Part shown: positions 1 through 11,857 of the stretch, piece after piece
Numbering within the stretch: the first letter of the stretch is position 1
Layout of the letters: each line of letters begins with the position of its first letter
Source: Petunia secreta
Lineage: Eukaryota > Streptophyta > Magnoliopsida > Solanales > Solanaceae
NCBI GenBank assembly: GCA_029990175.1
Contig: JARKIP010000201.1
Location: 806,001 to 870,000, forward strand
DNA length: 64,000 nt
Direction of reading: 5' to 3'
Position numbers and translations under genes: made by a program
The notes under the pieces: generated by a model
What the model was told of the DNA's origin: nothing
The model's input: the letters and a program-made list of their open reading frames with translations, nothing else
The model's database searches: none

Positions 1-2534
1 ATGTTCCAGAAGCAGCATCTGTTGTGCCTCCAGTTATTCTGGCTGGTTAGATAGCCCGAGTAATGGCTCGGTCCGAGTATCTGAAAAGGTTGTATTATTT
101 TACCCAATTGAACCTTCTGATATTCTTAAGCCATGCATCAGATAATCTCTGTGTAATTTTTTAAAATAAAATTATGTCAGTATATCCTTCAGGTTGTTGG
201 TTATCTCGAGCGGTATGGTGTTGATTACTCGGCTTTCCAGTTTCAGGGGTCCAGCCTTGAATTGATAGACCGCTATCTTATTAGCTAACTTGGTTCAATT
301 TTTCTTCTAGATTCATGAAAAAGTTCCTTTCGTGCAGCCAGCGAGATGAAAAGCATCGCCAATTTTAGTGGATTAGACAGGGTAGCCTGTTTATTTCAGA
401 ATATGAGATTGAATTCTTTAGGATGGCTAGATATGCACTAAAAACTAGTCTATGAACCTTCCGAGAAGGTTCGAAGATTTATTGGTGACCTTTCTCCTTC
501 CTTGAGATCCTAGATGGCTCGAGAAATTGAGGTTGGGACTTCATTTGATGTTGTTGTTGATATTGCTCGGAGGTATGAGGCATACCATAAGTTAGAGCGG
601 GAGAGCAATGAGATCCTACGGCCCTGATGGGCACCATGGTACCTCATTTGGAGGTAAGAGTTCTGATTATCGTGGGAAGTCACCTACCAGGATATCTTAG
701 CTTGTGGCGCGTGATTTTCAGAGTGCTCCAGTAGTCTGTCAAGATCAGGCCCAATATTCTCTTTATAGCTATCAGCAGTTTATCCAGAATCCATTTTTAG
801 CCTAAAGGTATTATCACTGTTGTGAGACGGTCATCTTTGGAGGAGTTTTCCCTTACTCCAACAAGTAGACAGTCGTCCTTCTTCTTGCTCTCAGGAACCT
901 GCCCAGTCGCATGGTTTTCATTTAGGTCTCAATCAGCCAGAGAAATGCCACGATCCAGTAAAGGTCGAGAGCATGGTGGCAGTTATTCTTCAGAAGGTAA
1001 TTATCAGTGTAACGGCTTAGCTCAGCCGCAGAGGCAGTTTTATGAACTTCCAGTCTGGCAGGATACTGAGTCATCCGATGTAGTAGACCCATGTATTTCT
1101 TCTTCCTTTATATGTGAGTAAGATTTGATTCTTCCGATCGATCTAGAATTCATTTATCATATCATGTTTCCAATGTTTTCTTGGTTGTTGTCTATTAAGA
1201 ATCGGTTGTGGTAGAGGGGTGAGCTTCTGATATGATTTATTCTTAGCATTTGTGAGACCCTACTAGTTTATCTGGTTTAAATGTGAGAGATTTGGGAGTG
1301 AGTGTCGGTATTATCTGCTTGGCATCTTGTTGTGCCACCTTCTATTGTTATGTCAAATTAGTTTACCTCTCTTCTCGAAATTTTGTGTTGGTTGGATTAT
1401 GGGATTCTATCACCATAAGGGAGTGTCATGGTTTCTTCCGGTGTAAAGTGGTTAGTAAGTAATATTCAATCTACGTTTCTCCTCTTGGTTCGAAATGTTA
1501 GTAAAGTCAGGTTATTCTATGAGCTTCTCTCAGTTATAAAAGAGTTTACTGATAAATTGTTGGAGTTTTCTTCTTATGAGAAGGTTAAATTGGCATGGAT
1601 GTTGTTCTGTGAAGCTCATTTAATATTTATTTCTTCAATTGCGATTCTTTGGCTAGCATGAGTCGAAAGTCGTCTAGCTCTGGTAGCCAAGCAAATAAGA
1701 AGATGAGCTTCCTAAAGCTCTAATTATTTCTATCCTTAGTTCATTTTCATCTATTCTTCTTCCGGCACTAGTGAGCTTGGGCGGTTAGTAGCCGCTTGTA
1801 ATGTTCCCTGTGATGAGACGGTGCGTGTCAAGGTAGCCGGATAAGCACATTATTATGTTTCAAGGCTACTAAGGGCAATGGAGAGTGTCGTCCGACCCGT
1901 GAATTGAGCTATCAAGCAGTGGTGCTTATGGAAAAGGTATGGATTTGGGAACTCGAGAGTTGCAGCTGTTTGGCAACTCGAGATGGTAATTTGGTATCTT
2001 AGATCTGAAACGCGTTATGTTTTAGCTAAATCTTTCTTAATCCACCAGGTTGTGCGAGGATAATTATTCCTATTCAAATTAGTTGTATGAGTTTATGCTC
2101 TAAGTGGAGGAGTCTTCTTCCAATACATAATGCTAATATTAAATCTCTAACGCGTTGCTGAAGCGTAAGCTAACTCTTAGTTCCATCAAAATGTTCTATA
2201 TCGTAAAGTATATCGACGAGGTGATTCGTCTGCAGAATCATGTTAATCCATCCAGAGTTCCATGTATCTTTGTTTCAAAAATGTAGAGCTATCCTCTCGT
2301 GATCGAGGAAGGATCGGCTTAGTTAGAATAAGCTAGGCAATGGCGTTATGACATTATCCAGATATGTTTATTTCCAAGAGTTCGGTGTGCGTGTTATAAT
2401 TCTGATTCCGCAATCATGAGATAATGTCCATAGAGTAGTTGGCGAAGGTCGTTCAAGTTCTTTTGTTATCTGCATAAATTTTTCAATAAACTTGGGCTCG
2501 TTCGAGGACGAACAAGAGTATAAGTGGAGGAGAA
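1..2534 (+). mobile_element. Decayed Ty3/gypsy internal region (gag remnant and 3' internal sequence)
   Basis: This stretch is collinear by eye with the internal region at 45360-47942 of the complete nested element. It carries the same gag-like pieces, including a repeat of the stretch around 400-460 that encodes a YEIEF-like segment, but with stops and frameshifts throughout. The longest open pieces (822-1121 and 1428-1661) are fragments. It ends in a purine-rich polypurine tract (aagtggaggagaa, about 2522-2534), preceded by a tcgttcgaggacgaac stretch that recurs before the LTR of the other copy. The 5' part lies outside the window. I recognise no protease, reverse transcriptase or integrase. 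Assignment to Ty3/gypsy rests on the gag pieces and on the sister copy's tRNA-iMet primer site. Confidence 0.75.
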
Positions 2535-3622
2535 TAAAACGACCTTAGGTAGTCGTTATGGGAATTAGGACCCCGATGGACGTGCCAATAATTTGAAAAT
2601 CTTCGTAAGGTCTATTATGACATGTCCGTAAAATTTGAGCTAAATCATCGGGAGAAGATTTCAGTTTTTATTGTCGATAAATATTAAAAAGAGATTTTCG
2701 AGCTCGATTTTGGCGAATGAACTTCGATTCGAAATTCGAAAGCGCCATTAGGTTTGTATGATTATTTGTGACTTTTGTAAACTTTCAAAAGTGAATTTTG
2801 AGGTTGTTCGGCTAGTTTCCGCTAAAATGCCGAAAGTTAAATAATTTGACCTTTTTCCATTTAATTTTTATATTGAGTTTGGGGAGTCCGATTTGAGATC
2901 CGCCTTAGCAAATGTGTTACATATATTTCGTATAACTTACTTGAGAAATTTGGGATCATTTCGAATTTCGTAGTGTTCCGTTTTAATTTTCGTCGAGAAA
3001 AAAAATCAAATAAAAGAAAAGAGAAAAGAAAAAGGAAAAGATAAAAAAGAAAAAAAAAAAGGACAAAGAGAGTTGGCGGTGGCTGAGGGGATTATATTAA
3101 TGCCTTAGCTAACATCAAACTGGAAAGAAGCAAAGACAGAAACAGGAAAGGAACGCAAGAAAGGAACAAAAAATGCGAAAAAAATTAGAAAAGAGCCGGA
3201 GAAAGATAGAATTTTAACCCCCGAAACATTCAGGATCATTTGGCAGTGAATCCAAAGGATAAAGCAGTTCCTGAGTAGCACTTTGAAATAAGGTAAGTAT
3301 TTGTATCCATTTCTTTGGAGGCTCTTGGCCTCGTGGATAATCTATCACGTGTTCCTTACGTGTGTAGCTGCCGATAGGTGTACTCATTACCCCTTAGCTT
3401 TAGATTTATATTGTATATTATATGTTATGTCCTGTTGATTAGTATTGCATTGAGGATCTGAGCATTGTACTCTGGCTGCAAGTTGGCATATACTTTCCGG
3501 CTGTCGATGAGAGTCCCGCGCTGGTGATAGGTTATTATCGCATCATATTGCGTTCATATGCATTATGTTGCATTCATACGCGTTATGTTGCATTCATATG
3601 CATTATATTGCATTCACATCAG

Positions 3623-3990
3623 GTGCAGGAGTATTCCGCCCCAGGAGAGTGCAGGAATATTCTGCCTCTGGTTCAGATCATATCGGGTGCATGAGTATTC
3701 CGCCCCAGGAGAGTGCAGGAGTATTCCGCCTCTGGTTCATATCATATCGGGTGCAGGAATATTCTGCCCCAGGAGAGTGCAGGAGTATTTCGCCTCTGAT
3801 TCATATTATATTGGGTGCAGGAGTATTCCGCCCTAGGAGAGTGTAGGAGTATTCTGCTCTGATTCATACTATATTGGGTGCAGGAGTATTCTGCCCCAGG
3901 AGAGTGCAGCAGTATTCCACCTCTGATTTATATCATATCGGGTGCAGGAGTATTCCGCCCCAGGAGTAGGAGTATTCCGCTCCAGTTGGT
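3623..3990. repeat. 64-bp minisatellite inside LTR copy 1
   Basis: About six units with a period near 64 bp (unit starts near 3623, 3687, 3751, 3815, 3878 and 3942). Each unit holds two half-units built on gcaggagtattccgcc. Open frames across it on both strands are by-products of the repeat. The equivalent position in the other two LTRs carries an unrelated 54-bp unit. Confidence 0.9.
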
Positions 3991-4202
3991 TACTATATTG
4001 CATTTCCCTCGAATGCAGGAGTATTCCGCTTCGAGACGGGATTACGGACACATGTGACCCCATTGCATCATATTGCATTCATCTCATTTCATTGCACCGC
4101 ATGCTGTCTATTGTGTGACTATCATGTTTTGTTTTATGTATGAGGTATGTATATCATGTTGTGGACATATTTCAGTTTGCCTATATATTTTTGGCTCGTA
4201 TC

Positions 4203-4435
4203 CTGGGTTACACGCCGTGATAGTATAAATATATGGATCGGGTTGCACGCCGCAACAGTATAAATGTATGGATCGGGTTGCACACCGCAACAGTATAAAA
4301 TACGGATCGGGTTGCACGCAATAGTATAAATATATGGATCGGGTTGCACACTGCGACAGTATAAAATATGGATCGGGTTAGACGTCGCGACAGTATAAAT
4401 ATATGGATGGGGTTGCACGCCGAAACAGTATGTAT
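4203..4435. repeat. 35-bp minisatellite inside LTR copy 1
   Basis: Units of about 35 bp built on ggatcgggttgcacgccgc followed by aacagtataaatat. The core gttgc...gcaac is a short inverted repeat. The same family of units recurs at matching positions in the LTRs at 44050 and 49955. Confidence 0.9.
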
Positions 4436-5089
4436 TTCTGATTATTGATATGTTCGGGATACTTAAACACCTATATGTTCTGTCTACCTTATGTCCCTGG
4501 TTGTTTATGGTTCTATATGTGTTTCCAGTTATTATCTGGCTCTGCCTTTTTATAGTTTAAATAAGATGGATTTGGTTTACCTGTTTTTCTTCTCCCTGGC
4601 TAGTTATCCTATTCTTTGAGTGGCTAGTCTGCCCCACTTATTAAGTTCTTTTGACTCACCCTTGTTTGTTATTTGTTTTTGTCTATTTATTTCGTTTGGT
4701 AGGTTCGCTCCTGGATTGAGTTCGCCACGTTGTGAAGGGGCGAAGACAATTTCAGCTGTCAAGGTGAGCCAACTTTTATTTCGAATGGCCACCAGTTTTA
4801 TGTTTATTATTTCAGTTTTATTTTGCTCCCTTCAAGAGGTATCTGTCTTCTTTTGTACTCTTAGATGTCTAGTCTGGATAGCCCTAAACCTACTATGTTG
4901 GGTAGTCAGCTGTAATTTCTTTTGTACAGCTTAGAGGTATCAGTATGTCTGTGCTTTTTCTAAGTCTTGTTCTTATTTATGAATTATATTATATTTATTT
5001 TTCTAATTTAACATGTAAGGGTTCGCCCGACGGGTCTAGGGGAGGATGTCGGGTGCCCGCACGGCCTAGCCGGATTTTGAGTCGTGTCA

Positions 5090-6001
5090 GTATGATCATT
5101 CATATGGAGGCTTATACGGTTAGAAATAACTTGATACTATTTCGGCTAGTTGGGAAAAGCAAAGAACAATACGAATGATCTTGAATTATCTAGTCGTTTT
5201 TTGACTCGTCTCAAATACAAGAACATCTAAGGGTTGTATTTGGAAGCTGCATGATCTTCAAGAATTGACTAGAAGGTGTTTGGATAACTATTTTGATAGT
5301 TTATGCAAATATACCTTGTTTCGAGGTTTGATTGTGCGCGCTCAACTAAAACGCGCACGTGTTAATACCGAGTAGAGCAATTTACCATAGCAATTCTAAG
5401 TCCTATCTCCTATAGATGCATATATATGGGCTCATTTGCAAAAATATGACACGGGAAGCAATGGTTTGCCTTTTTGCCCGCGCTAAGAAATGGTTTGCAA
5501 AAATGCACCCCTTAAGATTTAATGAAAAAAATCCAGGGCCAATACTTCCCGTTATATTTTTTCGCTTTTCAATACTTATCCCTTCAAGTATTGGCAATAG
5601 GCAATACTTGCCGCACTTGGCCGTAAGTCTTGGCAATTCCATTGACCCCTGCTCGATTTTCCAACACTTGCACGGCAAGTATTGGCAATAGGCAACACTT
5701 GCTGCACTGCGTCGTAAGTCTTGGCAATTGTCAAGACTTACCCCTTCCAGTTTTCCCTGCATTCTCGCCATATAACTTGAAGTATTGGCAAAACAGCACT
5801 TGCCCTTGAAGTATAGCCAATTGCCAAGACTCACAAATTTTTTTCCATGAAGTCTTGGCTTGTGGACTAAATAAGGGTATTTATCTAAAATATTCCTTAG
5901 CGCAGGTAATTTTGTAAAACCACTCCTTATGGAGGGCATACGGTGAAATTTTTTGATATATATGGAGAATAGCAGCCCAATCATCCTTATTTTAATAGAC
6001 A

Positions 6002-6032
<31 letters not shown>

Positions 6033-6100
6033 AAGAAAATAAGTGACTTGTTCTCCTCTCTTTCTTCATTCAATATTTGTCTAGCCTACTAACGACGCCC

Positions 6101-6152
<52 letters not shown>

Positions 6153-6932
6153 TGTCGCATAGATAGATAACAATAAAAATCTTTTATTATATATATATAT
6201 GCGACAGAAATTGCCTTTTGAACCTGTCCGCAAAACATTTTTTTACCTTGTATCAACCAAACATTATGGAAAGAGGCCACTCCAGTAGTAGAACGGTCAT
6301 GGACAGATTTTGTCAATGCGATATTGATTGAGATAGATAAAGAGATGAACTTTTTCTAATTTATAAAGTTATTTAACTTTGTCAATCACAGAGGTATGTT
6401 GTGGGATGATTGGAATCCCTCCACCATTAATCAGAAGTCTCAAATTCGACATTTGGAGATCAGAAATGAAAAACTTTTTAGTAGGAAAGTCTCAAATTCG
6501 ACACTTTAAAAATTAGAAACTAATGAGTTCTCGAAAAGAAAATCGTGATGGAAAAAGAACTTTTTTGTAAGAAGTACCTTGCTTCCTGACCCTTAACGAG
6601 CCTACTCGGTTCAATTACGGATTAGGCAGGCGGTGAACTTCAATGCCTTAAAAAAGACGATCTTTGTCAACATGTACAAGAAAACATCACATGTTCTTCA
6701 TACAACAGACTGACATCTGGTATCTACATACTCTACTAATTAAACTTCAAGTTGAACGTCTGCCTTGACTCATTCATTAATTGTGCTCAACTACCTTCAG
6801 CTTAACAATATGAGTCTACACTTATCAAAACCTAGCATTCCAACATATACATTCAGCAACGTGGAAATTGAGAAAATAAGAGTGAAGAGGTTACGGCTGT
6901 CACGAAACTCTAACAAAAAAAAAAAGCACTAA
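5090..6932. other. Unclassified AT-rich spacer with TTGGCAA repeats and TA microsatellites
   Basis: No gene recognised. 5560-5870 is filled with short degenerate repeats of ttggcaa and its variants, which explain a 199-codon minus-strand frame at 5403-6002 that resembles no protein I know. (TA)n runs lie at about 6004-6028, 6103-6150 and 6187-6200. Inverted arms ttctgtcgcat and atgcgacagaa flank about 40 bp near 6150-6206. Confidence 0.5.
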
Positions 6933-6959
6933 CACTACTAAAAAAAACCGAAATCTCCG

Positions 6960-7135
6960 ACCACCATCAGGCGACCGAAAATCGGTCTCCACAGCTGTGC
7001 GACCGATTTTCGGTCGCACAGACAACGAAAAAAAGTGGCGACCGACAATCGGTCGTATAACAGTCTTCGAAAATTTTGACTTTTTTAGTCAAAGCTAGGC
7101 GACCGACAATCAGTCGCCTGTCGGTCGCCTAACTG
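6960..7135. promoter_or_regulatory. Subterminal palindromic repeats of the CACTA element
   Basis: At least four copies of a perfect or near-perfect palindrome of the form gcgaccgannntcggtcgc lie within 180 bp of the terminus. Arrays like this bind the TNPA-like protein in En/Spm elements; that role is inferred here from position and symmetry. Confidence 0.65.
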
Positions 7136-7843
7136 TGACTAAAAACGGGGCAGAACCTCTTTCTCCCCCATTTCAACATACCCATTTTACTTCCAATCCC
7201 TAAAAACCGAACCCCTCCCCCCCCTCCCCCCCCACCCCATAATCAACAATCCACCATTACATACCTCATATTACTTTAAATTACTACTCTATAACCTCCA
7301 ACCTAACATCTAACACAATCTACACCTACTAATTCAAGGTAAATTTCATTTTTTTAGTAATTTTTGTTATTTTTTTAAAAACTCATATAATGACTTTTTA
7401 ATTCACTTTTTTTGTAGTTATTGGGTAGATAGCACATTGGTAACTCATAGTTACATGCGATTGGATCCCATACAAAGTTGAGGTAATTTTTTTTTTGGTT
7501 TAATAATCCGAATTTAATTATATATATTTTTAAATAATGGAGAGCCTATATATGTTGTTTACATGTTAGTTGTTAGTTATAATTGATTTATTCTATATAA
7601 TGTGATGTCGAGTAAGTTGTTTTGGGTTGATGAACTTTAAATATAGGATTGTGATGTTTGGGATTAATTATGGTAATTGGGATTAATTATGCCTAAATGG
7701 GATAAATTGTATGCGTTTTGTATTGCATTGCTAATAGTAATTAATATGGAATTCAAACGGACCACCGGATATCAAAAAAAGGCTAGGATTATTAAAAATC
7801 GTTCCTATTAGATTGTTCTCAATTTTTCATTTTTTGCATAGAT

Positions 7844-9286
7844 ATGGACTTTAATGCACGTCGTTTGTGGATGGACAATCGACTTTTCCCCGGTCGGCGG
7901 GGGATAAGGCCTGAATTTGAAGAGGGTCTTAAGGAATTTGTTGCTTTAGCAAAAACAACCGAACCTTTTATAAGGCGTGGTACAATTAAGTGCCCCTGCA
8001 TAAAGTGCAAATGCTGCACCCTCCAAGATATAACGACCGTACAACTGCATCTGTTAGATAGGGGGTTTATGCCAAATTACTATATTTGGCGTTATCATGG
8101 AGAGCCGTGGGATTTGCAGGGGCACATTCAAATGCTTCAAAATATTCATGGCACTAGTAGTTCTCCGGTTTTGGAACCATACCGTAATGATTATAGAATG
8201 GATGATATGGTTCGTGATGCTTTTGGTATGTACCCGGAAAATGATCCCATGCAGCCGAGTACATCACAGCCTAACACTGAGCACATTCCCAATGCCGAGG
8301 CAAGTGAATTCTATAAAATGTTGGAGGAAGCAAGTCGTCCATTCCATGAGGGCTCGGTACATTCCAAGTTGTCTGTTGCTGTCAGATTGCAGAGTATCAA
8401 ATCAGATTATAGTATTTCTCAAGCTACCATGGATTCCAACATAGGCCTTATGAATGAACTAAAGCCGACTAACATGGACTTACCAACTTCTTATTACTTC
8501 ACTAAGAAATTGGTTTCCTCATTAGGCCTTACTTCTCATAAGATTCATTGTTGTGTTAATGGTTGCATGTTATATTACAAGGATGATGCAGAGCTCGTGC
8601 AATGTAGATTTTGTGAGGAGCCTCGGTACAAGCCCGAGAAAAATAAAAAAAAGAAGCCGAAACCTGTTAAGTGGATGCATTACTTGCCGCTTATACCCAG
8701 GTTAAAGAGGTTGTATGCATCGATGAGTTATGCTCCTCACATGAGGTGGCATCATGAGCGGACCAGGCAGGCGGGTATTCTATCACACCCCTCAGATGGT
8801 GAGGCATGGAAACACTTTGATCAAGTGTATCCGGCATTTGCTAGCGAGCCGAGGAATGTAAGGTTGGGGCTGTGTTCCGATGGCTTCACCCCTTTTGATG
8901 TCTCGTCTACGCCATATTCTTGTTGGCCCGTATTTGTCACACCATACAACCTGCCTCCCGGAATGTGCATGACCAGTCCATATCTTTTTTTGAATTGTGT
9001 AATACCTGGTCCACATAACCCGAAAACTCGTATTGATGTTTATTTGCAGCCTTTGATTGATGAATTGCAGACACTTTGCTATCTCCTTTGGCACACTTTG
9101 CTATTTCCTTTGATTGATGAATTGCAGACACTCGTATTGTGCAATCACGGCAAGGACTTGATAGCCAGCTGCTACCCTTCACGAGCCATTTGCTATCTCC
9201 TTTGGCATGGGCGGAAAAAAGAAAAAAAGCAAAAAAGGATATTTACATCCACACGTAAAAAAAAATTTACACAAGTGATCAACTAA
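7844..9286 (+). pseudogene. CACTA transposase, TNP2-like, truncated
   Basis: A 480-codon open frame starts at an ATG just after a splice-acceptor-like tgcatag. Residues about 1-95 look like the transposase-associated zinc-binding domain common in plant CACTA elements (CPCIKCKC, then HLLDRGF and YYIWRYHGE). Residues about 215-425 match the start of the TNP2 transposase: a Cys-rich CRFCEEPRY segment, then KWMHYLPLIPRLKRLYAS, then LGLCSDGFTPFD. TNP2 proteins normally run several hundred residues further. Here the sequence breaks near residue 425, where a short segment encoding LIDELQTL and a CYLLWH segment are each repeated, and then ends in a Lys-rich tail. The catalytic C-terminal half is missing, so it cannot be active. 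No stop interrupts the retained part. Confidence 0.8.
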
Positions 9287-10739
9287 AAGTAACAATGAAT
9301 GTAAAGAATAAAGAAGATCATCTACTATAAATGTGCAGACGCATACTTTTATCAAATCGATAAATGCATATTATGTTTTTATATGGATTTCTCTCACTTA
9401 ACCACATTAACACACACACATGTGTGTGTGTGTTCTAAATCACTCGACCAAGATAAGTTTGAAGAAATATTTTCCTTAATTATATTTTCATCCTATGGGA
9501 ATGATTTCTCTAGCAAGAGAGGGGAAGTCAAGTCATTTTTCTAACACTCTTGTATTACCACCGCCCATCCCCAGCACCCCAAACTCCCACACAACCCCCT
9601 CACTTTTTAAGTACTGTTGAAGCTATTTTAATAAATATGCTCTTGAAATTGAAAAAAAAAATGAGTAAATTTTTTGAATGATCACTCAACCTCGACAATT
9701 GATCTAAAATATAATTATTCTTTGGTTAAGAACACAAAATTCACTTTACTTAAGTAGATTATTTGGTAAAGTCATTTATCTTTGATTAGGACACTAAAAT
9801 CACTCTATTTGATCTATATATCCACAAAATCACTCAGATTATTTGGAATATTTCTTTTAAATGAATTATGCCAACTTTATTTAGTTTATACAAATTCAAG
9901 ACTTTTTGTTTTCTTTTCTTTTCTCCTTTTTGTTTCAGTTTCTTTCTATAAGTATTTAAGTGGAATTTAGGGCGTGCTATGGAAACTGCTACTAGCAGTT
10001 CTGCAAATGTATCTATGTTTTAATATCAAATATAATCTTCCAGTTACCAAAAAAAAAAAAAAAACTTATCACCAAATTGATAATCTTTTAGTTTAAGCTC
10101 TATTTTTATTTATTCCATATTTAATTATTTTTATTTCCTATGTTGCCCTCATGAAAAGTTCTAAAAGAAGAGTAGTATAATTGTTTGCAAAAAATAAAGA
10201 TGTGTAAATCATAAAAGAAAATATAATATGATGCAAAACAATAAAGAGGACACAAGTTGGGGGTTAAAAATGCAAAGGACTCATTTTTTTAAGATGATCA
10301 AAGACAAGTTGCACAATCAATGACTAAAAAAACTATCTTAGCTAAGCATAAATAAATATATCAAAGTCACGTATAATCTTCGAAATGCCCATTCTCCACA
10401 TCGATATCCATGTTTCTTGCCTTCTATGTTCGAGAAACAATAGTATTCAAAAGAGTCCTAACGTTAAATGGACATGTGATATTTATATGAAAATATGGAT
10501 AATTAGTAATGAATAATTTGTGATTTCCAATTTGAAATTGGATTAACATTGCAAGTCCATAAAAGGATATGTCAGCCGACAGCATACGGGATCAAGATTT
10601 TAATTAAGGCTACTGTGCCATCTCCAGTTTGGAATAGGGTTATACTAAGCTTAAGGCAACGCCTTGCTTTGTTCGATCCTTAATCTATAAGGAATATATG
10701 GAGTTGATGATATATAAATATACCAAAGCATTAATTAGG
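9287..10739. other. Intergenic AT-rich spacer
   Basis: No gene recognised. It contains a palindromic (CA)n/(TG)n microsatellite at about 9411-9433 and a poly-A run near 10050-10064. A 62-codon frame at 9782 is low-complexity Phe/Leu-rich and not convincing. Confidence 0.5.
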
Positions 10740-10909
10740 AGGCGTGAAACACATAAGGTTTTGGAAGAACTTATTTTTGACAAAGAAATTGCCTTTCTAG
10801 GCTAAGGTTTTTGAAAGAACTTTAGCACAAGAATTTTCACTCAAGTTATTCGCGTTCTGTTGATCAAAGAGTTGATACACTTTTGGCACTGTCGAAGAAT
10901 CTCTATCAG

Positions 10910-11854
10910 GTTTGTCTCTGATACGATCTTTGACATGTAAATAAATTTTAAACCAAATAGACTGTTTTATCTTGTGTTATGTGTCGTGAACAGCCTATGC
11001 AATCCTACACTATATGTATGTTATGGCTCTCTGTTGCATGGTCAGCCAAAACTAAATTTATAATGTTTAGATCTCTAAGATAGCTGCTAAGTTCCAAATT
11101 CATAAGGGAAGCATATAGGAGAAAAGGAAGAATATTTAAGTCATAGAGGATGAACTAATATTTCTTAGAGTTCTCTGAGCCTAGTCAGGCAAAAGTTTAG
11201 TGTTTGAGTGTACCCTTAGCGGAAAGGATTAAACTACAGTTGTAATGTTTAGAGCTCTAAATTCTTAACTTAGCATAACAATCTTGATTACAAATTCTGC
11301 ATTAGTGTCTCAGGTTGAGAACGTCCAGAAGTTCATTAGCTATATGTTTGATCTTCCTGTCTGATATATCCAATGCGCCTCTAATGCTATTGTATAGAAG
11401 TATTCACCTTAAGGTTAACTTAGTGAAGATATTCTTATTATTTCTTGGTTTCCTACAAGAAATTTGAGTGTAATTAAAGTATTAACAATTTGAGGATTCT
11501 TGTGAATACTTGCTAAGCCAAAACTACCAATAGAGGAGGTAAGTGACTTACTCATTGTAGTAATACTTGTTTTAATTCTTTCCTGTGATACTTTTGTCGT
11601 GATTTGATCATCTCTGTGGCTACAAGCTATTAAAATATCTTACCCTTTCAAACAACGAAATCACCGACAAATTATTGAGGATTTGAAAGAAATAAGACCA
11701 AATGGAGAGCAATAGATATTGAATTTTATATGACAGGCGCCAATTTGTTTGGGTTGTGGAGTCATTTTTGTTGTTGTAACTTCGCTTCATTTTTTGAAAA
11801 ATCAATCATTTCTTACAATCCATCTATAATATCATTATCTTTTGCTTTGTATAG
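10910..11854 (+). other. Probable 5'UTR intron of the F-box gene
   Basis: A donor-like cag|gttt lies at 10909/10910. An acceptor with a T-rich lead (tttgctttgtatag) ends at 11854, three bases before the ATG. A leader exon upstream of 10910 would therefore splice straight onto the start codon. This is inference; RNA reads would settle it. Confidence 0.4.
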
Positions 11855-11857
11855 GTC

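Larger units (their letters stand above)
2535..5089 (+). repeat. 3' LTR of the decayed Ty3/gypsy element (copy 1)
   Basis: It begins taaaacgacct just after the polypurine tract and ends gtcgtgtca. The sister LTRs at 42153 and 47943 begin tgaaacgacct and end in the same gtcgtgtca, so the first G has mutated to A here. The length is 2555 bp, against 2730 and 2882 bp in the other two. It is much more diverged from them than they are from each other. It contains two tandem-repeat blocks, annotated separately. Confidence 0.8.
6933..9286 (+). mobile_element. CACTA (En/Spm-type) transposon, 5' end and truncated body
   Basis: The left terminus cactactaaaaaaa (6933) matches the CACTA family terminal repeat. 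It is followed by a cluster of subterminal palindromes built on cgaccga and tcggtcg (6960-7135), as expected for transposase-binding repeats. A transposase gene follows. I found no matching right terminus (agtagtg) downstream, so the element seems 3'-truncated. The right limit given is only the end of the coding frame. Confidence 0.8.

Noticed and set aside
3558..4078. Several 70-95 codon frames on both strands
   Set aside because: They lie in the 64-bp minisatellite and are repetitive translations with no domain.
4108..4418. Minus-strand frames of 69-94 codons rich in Pro, Tyr and Ile
   Set aside because: They are translations of the 35-bp LTR repeat; the same appears at 43975-44250 and 49829-50157.
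5403..6002. 199-codon minus-strand frame
   Set aside because: It is built from degenerate TTGGCAA-type repeats, has no recognisable domain and ends close to TA microsatellites.
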